This document shows, piece after piece, positions 21,001 through 21,104 of a stretch of 21,104 bases of DNA. The stretch is from Glomus cerebriforme (lineage: Eukaryota > Glomeromycota > Glomeromycetes > Glomerales > Glomeraceae). The notes below the pieces were generated by a model, which searched no databases, was not told where the DNA came from, and saw only the letters and a list, made by a program, of their open reading frames with translations. The stretch is from positions 182,165-203,268 of the forward strand of contig QKYT01000037.1 in NCBI GenBank assembly GCA_003550305.1, in the 5' to 3' direction. Position numbers and translations under genes: made by a program. Within the stretch, counting starts at the first letter, position 1. Each line of letters begins with the position of its first letter.

Positions 21001-21104
21001 TCATACTTTATGGAGATTCCATAAGACAATTTAAACACTTTAGGTCAATCTAGATAGGCAGGAATATCTAAGAAAGGTATTTAACAGGTATGGAGATACT
21101 TGTA

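Larger units (their letters stand above)
20141..21104. other. Downstream region, no confident gene
   Basis: AT-rich. It contains a short possible exon (20273-20377, see findings), a 15-bp direct repeat AAATTTTTTATAGGG at 20666-20680 and 20726-20740, an inverted repeat at 20745-20756 / 20782-20792 and a 16-bp palindrome at 20985-21000. No RNA gene was recognised. Confidence 0.5.

Overview
The window looks like nuclear DNA of an AT-rich fungus with many short introns. Most introns run GTATGT/GTAAGT...AG and are about 60-160 bp. The gene content (a fungal Msg5/Pmp1-type MAPK phosphatase, proteasomal Rpt6, an organelle-type EF-P), the very low GC and the foldback/MITE-rich flank fit an early-diverging fungus, most likely a Glomeromycotina species such as Rhizophagus. 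That assignment is inference; no marker gene proves it.

Layout. Positions 1-4320 are almost pure repeat. There is a small palindromic MITE (324-678), then a ~1.9 kb foldback element (929-4318) with ~0.8 kb inverted arms around a minisatellite. A second transposon is nested in its left end: a hAT-like non-autonomous element (958-2472) with 16-bp TAGAG-type ends, an 8-bp target duplication (TTCTGAAA) and an internal ~100-bp tandem array. The two foldback arms carry matched, stop-riddled copies of a small Cys/His-rich ORF. From 4319 to 5953 the sequence is non-coding with repeat debris.

Genes. (1) 5954-8116, minus: an intronless 720-aa dual-specificity phosphatase. (2) 9827-11463, minus: a complete six-exon 26S proteasome ATPase, Rpt6 (393 aa). 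(3) 11689-12734, plus: a six-exon, bacterial-type elongation factor P with a likely mitochondrial presequence. It is divergent from Rpt6 across a 225-bp intergenic region with two CACGTGA boxes and an 11-bp inverted repeat. (4) 13120-18253, minus: a ~21-exon gene for an unrecognised, probably all-helical protein of about 1,140 aa. It uses two GC-AG introns and has one splice junction I could not resolve. (5) 19280-20140, plus: a three-exon, 232-aa protein that matches only the C-terminal domain of XMAP215/ch-TOG microtubule polymerases, with no TOG domains upstream. The remainder, to 21104, is non-coding with small repeats.

The genes are ordinary housekeeping or signalling genes and do not form a functional cluster. 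The unusual material is the nested palindromic transposon complex with its paired decayed ORF, the organelle-type EF-P, the stand-alone XMAP215 C-terminal domain and the GC-AG introns. All exon boundaries were read by eye from splice signals, frame continuity and family knowledge; no alignment was run.
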